From: Melastoma dodecandrum
Lineage: Eukaryota > Streptophyta > Magnoliopsida > Myrtales > Melastomataceae
Reading direction: 5' to 3'
DNA: 64,000 bases
NCBI GenBank assembly: GCA_029817715.1
Contig: JARUPY010000409.1
Location: forward strand, 186,001 to 250,000
The translations under genes were made by a program, and so were the position numbers. Of the stretch, positions 58,129 through 64,000 are shown piece by piece (positions within the stretch are counted from its first letter, which is position 1; each line of letters begins with the position of its first letter). The notes beneath the pieces were generated by a model, which saw only the letters and a program-made list of their open reading frames with translations, had not been told where the DNA came from and did no database searches.

Positions 58129-58299
58129 CAGTATCTATCTTTCCATTCTTGAGCTATTTGTGACATTTGTTGAGCTATTTGTGACAGTCGTACTATTGAA
58201 CATACATCCGTCTGTGTATCGTATAGATTGGACAAGACCGGAATTCCGCTGGCCGAATGACGACGCTTCGGCGAAAGGCATCCGGCACAGACGAGTCGG

Positions 58300-58509
58300 A
58301 TCAACATTTGGGCCCACACGAATTGGGCCTACAGTCGGAATGCGCTACCGAAGCCCAATTATATCAACCCCAATAAATATCGCAACACCCGCTTCAAAGA
58401 AAACTCTGTTCTGCCCTTATCTGATCCCGCAGGAGAAACCCTAGCGCTCATCGCCGACCCCAACACTTACCTTCTCTTCCCCTTCTCTGTCGGCGCTTTT
58501 CCTCCGATC
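58300..58509 (+). promoter_or_regulatory. eIF3f promoter with TGGGCC elements
   Basis: TTGGGCCCACACGAATTGGG at 58307-58326, AAGCCCAAT near 58352, and no clear TATA box. This is the composition of many plant translation-factor promoters. The 5' UTR probably begins around 58420. Confidence 0.5.
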
Positions 58510-60340
58510 ATGGCGACCGCCGATTCCACGGTGCTTCATCTCTCGTCTCAGACCACCGGATTGACCGCGAGAGTTCATCCCCTAGTGATCTTCAACGTCT
58601 GCGATAGCTACGTCCGGCGGCCTGACCAGGCCGTTCGTGTTATTGGCACTCTCCTCGGATCGGTCCTTGCCGATGGCACTGTGGAGATCAGGAACTGCTA
58701 TGCCGTCCCTCACAACGAGTCTTCCGGCCAGGTTTGGGATTTGCTTAGTTTATTTTTTCTTCAATTGTTGGATGCTTATCGAGCAATTGGAATTCTCTTG
58801 TGGAATTTTGCTTAAATTGTGCGGATTTCCTTGTTGGTTGAACATTTGTTGATGTGCCATTACCATACGATTGCAGATTGCCCTTGATGTCGAGTACCAT
58901 CACAATATGTTATTGTCCCACCAGAAGGTGAATCCCAAAGAAGTCATTGTTGGATGGTAACTTTCACATCCATGCCTTGTATTGTATCCGCGGTTTCTAA
59001 TTGTTTTTGGAGTACTAGTATATCTTTGATGTTGTGTTGAAGCTAGTTGAATATACAGGAGATCTTTCTCAAGGTCTATTCTGTAAGAGCCGGGGAGACA
59101 GTTCTACTTTATCGGTGAAAATATCAAGCAATTGCTAATTAAGTGTTTTGATGGATTCAGTCCTCTTTAAGTTTCAAATACTGGTTTTAATGTAGCTTTT
59201 AGGGGTGATGTAGAAGTTCCTGTGTCTTTCCTTGCTTTGTCAGTGAAGTGCCAAATATCACATTTACTGTGGATCATTCTTGTAAGGATATACCAAATGG
59301 GGCTGGACTGCAGGTACTCTACTGGTTTTGGTGTCACCGGTGGCAGTGTACTGTTTCACGAGTTCTATTCAAGAGAAGTTTCAAATCCTGTTCATTTGAC
59401 GGTGGACACTGGATTCAGCAGTGGACAGGCTTCCATCAAAGCTTATGTTGCCATCAATCTATCGCTTGGGGACAGGCAGCTTGCTGCCCAGTTTCAAGAG
59501 ATTCCACTTGATCTACGAATGGTTGAGGCTGAGAGAGTTGGATGTATGTATCTGCCATACTGTTAAAAAGCGCCCCTCATTTTGATATTCATTTAGCATT
59601 CACTACTCACTTTACTGTGGCAGTTGATATCTTGAAGAAGCAGTCAGTAGATAAACTTCCAAGCGATTTGGAGGGTATGGAGGCTTCGATGGAGCGTTTG
59701 CTAGCTTTGATTGATGACGTTTATAAGTACGTCGACGATGTTGTGGTGAGTAAATGTCAATGAATGTGATAATAACTTCTCTTCGGGTAGTTCTGGTCCG
59801 AGCCCATCTTTTCGTCCCTTCAGGAAGGCCGTGTCCCAGCCGATAATAATGTTGGAAGATTCATAGCAGATGCTGTTGCTTCTATCCCAAAAATGACGCC
59901 ATCAGCATTTGACAAGCTTGTGAATGACGGCATACAGGTGAGTTTTTGCGTTATTTGCACAGCTGAGAAGATGTTCATGCATGCTTCTGATAGTTGTAGT
60001 GGATATACAGAAAAGAGGCTGAACTTGAAACCAATGGTAGCGAAGAAAGATGAAAGTTTGTTGTGTGATGTCTCTGCGGGCTCGAGGGTGGAATGGTTAC
60101 ATAGCTTTATTGTCAAGGCTCTTATTCCATGATCTATATTATTAAGAAAAATTCCTACATGTGCTGTGTATGGTAATGTGATTTAGCTATGCCACCCGCA
60201 TGACACTCTGGTTTGACCCAACTTTCTTCTGTTTGGTCTTTTGCTTTTAGGATCAATTGCTATTACTATACCTTTCAAGCATCACCAGAACCCAATTGAG
60301 TTTGGCAGAGAAATTGAACACGGCTGCCCAGATCCTGTGA
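58510..60340 (+). CDS. EIF3F: Translation initiation factor eIF3 subunit f, complete, 6 exons
   Basis: Exons: 58510-58731, 58877-58956, 59314-59543, 59624-59745, 59824-59937, 60251-60340. They join in phase to 285 residues; Arabidopsis eIF3f is about 293. It is an MPN-domain protein: VHPLVIFNVCDSYVRR, RVIGTLLGSV, NSYAVPHNES-like NCYAVPHNES, VNPKEVIVGWYSTG. The C-terminal helices contain LPSDLEGMEASMERLLALI and the end LSLAEKLNTAAQIL. As in other eIF3f proteins the MPN domain lacks a full JAMM zinc site. The protein is a structural subunit of the eIF3 complex on the 40S ribosome. In plants it is essential for embryo and pollen development. All introns are GT-AG. Confidence 0.95.
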
Positions 60341-60832
60341 CTCTGAAGGCTTTACACTCCAGGGTGCTGTAGGTTTTCTGTCTTCTGCCGTTAACTTATT
60401 CTGGCTGGATTGGGGTCTATTTAGCCGTGATGACCATGTGAGGATATGCTTTTGTTTTTTCTTTTCAGAAATGTTTGTAAATTAGGTTGAAAACTTACAA
60501 TCAAAAGGATCGAAATTTTCTCCAGTCCATCAAGGATGGAAATTGTGTGACATGTAGATGGGGCCTAGGCGTTGTTTTTACAATGTCAATTCTCATCGTA
60601 GGAAAGGGTTTGTCCTCACTTAGTCTTGAAGGGTGTCAATTAAAAAAGTAATGACGGCAAGATACAGGTACATCATCCCCACCCACCCCTACACTGGTGG
60701 CCATCCCACTACCCAATTTGGCCCCACTTCTCCCAAAGATTTAACCTAATCCTCAATCACGGCCTTATATATATAGCTCAGTTTTTTGGGTTTTTTTACT
60801 TAGTCTCATACTGCATGAACTCCTCGTCATTC
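60341..60832. other. eIF3f 3' flank
   Basis: About 490 bp with the eIF3f 3' UTR and a spacer. No ORF of interest. Confidence 0.5.
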
Positions 60833-61390
60833 TCAATCCTCAGCGGCAGGCTCAGGCTTCAGCACCACCTCCGGGTCCACACTCCCCCGCTCCTTCCATT
60901 CCCGGGAACTCCCATATCTTCCCGTTGAACTTGTTCGCCCTCCCGCTCCTTATCACCATTGGCCTCCCCCGCCCGAAGTCGTTGTCATGCATTGGGAACC
61001 TCGGGCAGCTTACCATGGTGATCACCCCTCCGTCCTTGTTCCCCAGTTGGAACAGGCTCGGCTCTTTTTCCCAGTCTTCCACTCCCTTGCTAACTGCATT
61101 CCCGTCGTGCGCCCTCACGTTCTTGTTCATCTGCTGCATGCACCATCTTAGGTCCCTCGATGTCACGTCCCCCGCGGATGCATGTCGGGATACTCTGTAT
61201 CGCATTCCCAAAGTACAGTGTGTCTACTGCTTTTGGCTCCGTCCTGCGACGCCGGTTGATGGCCATACGGAATGAGGTGACCTTGGATGCTGGCAGCTTC
61301 CTCTCATGTGTCCCAGACTTCCACAGCAGCACACACGCCTGCAACTATGACACCTCGATTTTTTCTCCTTGAACCGCGGATTCCTCGGTG
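60833..61390 (-). pseudogene. BAHD (HXXXD-type) acyltransferase pseudogene, C-terminal part
   Basis: The minus strand reads LQACVLLWKSGTHERKLPAS and TSFRMAINRRRRTEPK, then LYFGNAIQSIPT (61090-61370). After a shift it reads VEDWEKEPSLFQLG, SCPRFPMHDNDFGRGRP and RSGRANKFNGKI (60870-61200). After another shift it ends GSVDPEVVLKPEPAAED and stops at 60833. The DFGWG structural motif has become DFGRG (near 60963-60980). At least two frameshifts and a stop near 61350 break it, and the N-terminal half with the catalytic HXXXD is not found. BAHD enzymes acylate phenolics, alcohols and amines in specialised metabolism. AT2G39980, next to eIF3f in Arabidopsis, is of this type. Confidence 0.75.
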
Positions 61391-61619
61391 AATTGAGCCC
61401 CTTGCCATTCTTGTCATGGATTTTTCATCCATGTCCCAACATTTGAAGTCATTCATTTGTTTTCCCATGGCCCCGGCCGCAGTACCCGCATCAGTCGGCG
61501 TCATCGATGCCTTGATTAGCATGTTATTGGCCGTAGCTTTCAGTCACATAATTTCTCCCCGGCTGAAGCTGAAAGAAAAGGAAAAGGAGGACACTGGTTT
61601 TATAGGATGATGCAAAATG

Positions 61620-63990
61620 ACCATCCCCATCATCTTCTTCTTCTTCTTTGGGACCTTTTCATTGCCGTGGATGGAATTACCGTATACTCAACTTTTTTTT
61701 TTTTTTTGTCGTGGAGTAATTTCTTAAAGCTCGACAAAAAAAAAATTCTTATACTACGAATTAATTGATGAAAAGTAAGTTCGGGAAAGATTCTAAGTTC
61801 ACGTAAAGATAAACAACTACTTCGTAAAGACTTGCCCAATTTTTCTATGAAGTGCTTTTGCATTCTCTATTCATTGAAAAATTTATACGGTATGAAATTT
61901 TTGCTTGAAAATACGAAAAAGTCCCTCGTCGAAAACTTTGTAACTTTAAGTTATGCCCACACTTTTCGAATTAATTGCCGACACTTTACTAATTAATTAT
62001 TAAAAACGTAAAGCAAAATTTTCATAGTCCTATTTTGTTGTTTAAGGAACATTTTTTTTTTGTCTTTTTGTGTAATACAAACAAAATGTCTAACTTTAAG
62101 TATTTAAAATTTGACACATATTTTCTGCTAAAAATTATTTCGTACAAGTGTAAAATTAAATCATTTTATGACTTCGTATTCGAAGACAAATATTTCATAG
62201 AATTACCAATATTTTCTTTGTCATTGTATAAATTTTTTGGTGTCGGCTATGTGCAAACATTTTGTACCAGAAAATAATTTTTTTTGGGATAACACGACTA
62301 TTTTGTATGTTTTAGGGGAATAATTTTTTTCATACTTTTCGACATAAAATACGTAAACACGACTTTTTTGCTTATTTTTTACGAGACATATGTTGTTTTA
62401 TACGTAGTTAGAAACAGAGAATTCGTTTCATACCTAATTTTTGTAAAATTTTCTTGTAAAGTTGAACAAAATTTTCATACAATACAAAATGTAAATCAAC
62501 AATCAAGGCAATGATTCTCCAAATATTTTACCGAAAAATTTGAAAAGATTTTGTAAGATTCCGTATTATGTTTTTATTTATTTATTTTGACAATCCGAAA
62601 TATTTATTGAAACAACAGTGGAGTAATATTTTACTTAAATGATTAGCAATCCGTTATGTTCACGATAGCCGAATTTCATTGAAATATGGCAATCCTACTT
62701 ATATGGGTTTGCCAGAAGCCGATTAGAACCCGAATAATTTTTACCCAAGTAAAATCGAATCTACCGACAATCCGGTTTCGTGTACATACATTTGACCGGC
62801 AATCCTGCTAGTTCAGGGGTTGGTTTCGGCTAAGTGTCCAGACAGTCAATCCGATTACCGGATTGCTCGTAAATGGTACTTTAGCCAATCCCATTGCCAG
62901 TAAACTTCAACGGTAATTTCATAAAGGTTGGCAAAATTTTCGTACAATACGAATAAATCGATGTACATTATGTGTAGTATTTCTTTTTGTCTTGAACTTT
63001 TTTCTCGTTTGTCCAAATTGAACAAAATCACATGCATTAGATTCGTATCTTAAATACGGATCTAACGAGACCAACCAAGCATGATTTGGATACTTGTGCT
63101 AGGACTTTCGAAATTTTTAATGAAACATTGACGTTTTCGATCGTTTTGAGTAATTTGTGTACTTACACTGGTCTTGTCCCTTGCACACTAATTTGAACTT
63201 ACAAAGAACTTGTCGTACTAGGTCACCATATCATTTAAGAGGTTAAGAGTTGATATTTAGAAAGTTACATGCTTTTATTAAGGGATTTAGTGGTTTTTTT
63301 TTTATCATTGTTTCATTCGGATACATGTGTCAGCTTTCACCGTTTAATTCATAACTTAACTGTGAAATTTGTCTTTTTAGTTTCAAAACTAGTGTAACGG
63401 AAAAAGAAAAATAGTTTTAGTACAAAGAAACAAAATGCATGATCTCCTCAGGCCGGTACAAAAAAAAATGTTAGACGAAAACAAGAATAACAAAAAAAAA
63501 ATTAGGGTATTTGAAATTAGTTAAATGCGACAATCCAGTAAAAACATGATCGCCGGTAATAGATGGGTATTTTATTCATGTTAGCCCTCTGGCGGGAAGG
63601 AGGAGGAAGACGGGTTGTCAGGTGATACCAACGAATGAGAAGGAGGACGGGTTATCGGACAAAGCAACAAAGGAGGAGGAATGCTTGTAGGGCAATTGAG
63701 GATAAGAATGGGGGGTTTGTTTGTGTTGATACCGTGTGCAAAAGGCGGGTATTTGAAATTAGTTAAATCCGACAATCCTGCTAAATAAGAATCGCCGGTA
63801 ATAGAAGGGTATTTTGTTCATGTCTAATCACTACAAAAAAAAATGTGAATGATTAAAAAAAAATGTTCGATGAAAATGTGAATGACAAAAAAGAAGTTAA
63901 GTCCAAGGGAATGCCACCCAAGACAATTAAAATGCCTCCTTCTTCTTGAGATGATGGAGATATATAAGCTGGATGGATGGAGGTGCGATT
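61620..63990. other. AT-rich intergenic DNA to the window end
   Basis: No gene seen. It includes a T15-type run near 61693-61707, scattered AATCCG/CAATCC motifs at 62640-62870 and a pair of ~77-bp direct repeats (listed separately). A TATA-like ATATATAAGC at 63960-63969 might belong to a gene beyond the window. Confidence 0.5.
63505..63824. repeat. Pair of ~77-bp direct repeats, 242 bp apart
   Basis: GGGTATTTGAAATTAGTTAA starts at 63505 and again at 63747. Both copies continue through GACAATCC...ATCGCCGGTAATAGA.GGGTATTTT to TTCATGT. The spacer is GGAGGA-rich. Confidence 0.88.
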
Positions 63991-64000
63991 ATTTTATTAT

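Larger units (their letters stand above)
49900..58130 (+). mobile_element. Endogenous pararetrovirus (Caulimoviridae; petuvirus/florendovirus-like), about 8.2 kb
   Basis: A single viral genome-length unit on the plus strand: Met-tRNA primer site (49990), a movement protein, a coat-protein region with zinc knuckle, aspartic protease, RT and RNase H in two long same-frame ORFs, then a TATA box and leader-like DNA. There are no LTRs and no integrase, and a movement protein is present, which excludes ordinary LTR retrotransposons. The domain order in one frame resembles petunia vein clearing virus and florendoviruses. One in-frame stop separates the two ORFs; otherwise both are open. The reading frames contain no other visible break. 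Boundaries are approximate. The genus is inferred from organisation only. Such copies are common in plant genomes and usually inactive. Confidence 0.88.

Noticed and set aside
49900..58130. Interpretation as an LTR retrotransposon
   Set aside because: No LTR pair and no integrase; a 30K-type movement protein and a promoter after the ORFs fit Caulimoviridae.
60852..61344. Intact acyltransferase gene
   Set aside because: The similarity jumps between frames and lacks the N-terminal half with HXXXD.

Overview
The window is nuclear DNA of a flowering plant, most likely a core eudicot. Seven protein-coding genes can be assembled exon by exon. Their introns have plant-type splice sites and their products match well-known plant families. 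Between them lie long AT-rich spacers and a dense collection of retroelement debris. The species cannot be named from the sequence alone.

Layout, left to right. (1) 1-9.7 kb is gene-rich: the 5' part of an ABC1-type kinase gene (minus), head-to-head with a complete nucleoporin NUP88/MOS7 gene (plus), which converges on a complete CYP90A1/CPD brassinosteroid cytochrome P450 gene (minus). (2) 12.7-22.3 kb is a full-length but degenerate Ty3/gypsy chromovirus on the minus strand, with ~2.2-kb LTRs and a perfect 5-bp target duplication. (3) 23.2-24.8 kb is a Yippee-like zinc-binding protein gene, followed by an unidentified minus-strand exon. (4) 26-36 kb is repeat-rich: families of small palindromes, a collapsed gypsy relic, a small non-autonomous LTR element inserted in the first codons of an LRR receptor pseudogene, an inverted-repeat element and a copia 3' end. 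(5) 37.2-38.6 kb is an intronless HSPRO (Hs1pro-1-like) gene. (6) 39-48 kb holds a solo LTR and two truncated Ty1/copia elements in opposite orientations. (7) 48.2-49.4 kb is a PIP1 aquaporin gene. (8) ~49.9-58.1 kb is an unusually well-preserved endogenous pararetrovirus (Caulimoviridae). (9) 58.5-60.3 kb is a complete eIF3f gene, followed by a broken BAHD acyltransferase pseudogene and AT-rich DNA to the end.

The host genes are not an operon-like unit: they serve nuclear transport, brassinosteroid synthesis, stress signalling, water transport and translation initiation. As I recall the Arabidopsis map, NUP88 and CPD are adjacent (AT5G05680/AT5G05690). BAHD, eIF3f, HSPRO2, ATH9 and a Yippee gene lie close together (AT2G39980 to AT2G40110). 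The window therefore looks like an old conserved gene block, since invaded by retroelements.

The most interesting item is the endogenous caulimovirid: two long same-frame open reading frames (957 and 1258 codons) separated by one stop codon, a Met-tRNA primer site, a TATA box after the second frame, a long unexplained C-terminal domain and a possible small extra ORF. The second is the small LTR element whose exact 5-bp target duplication places it inside the start of an LRR receptor gene.
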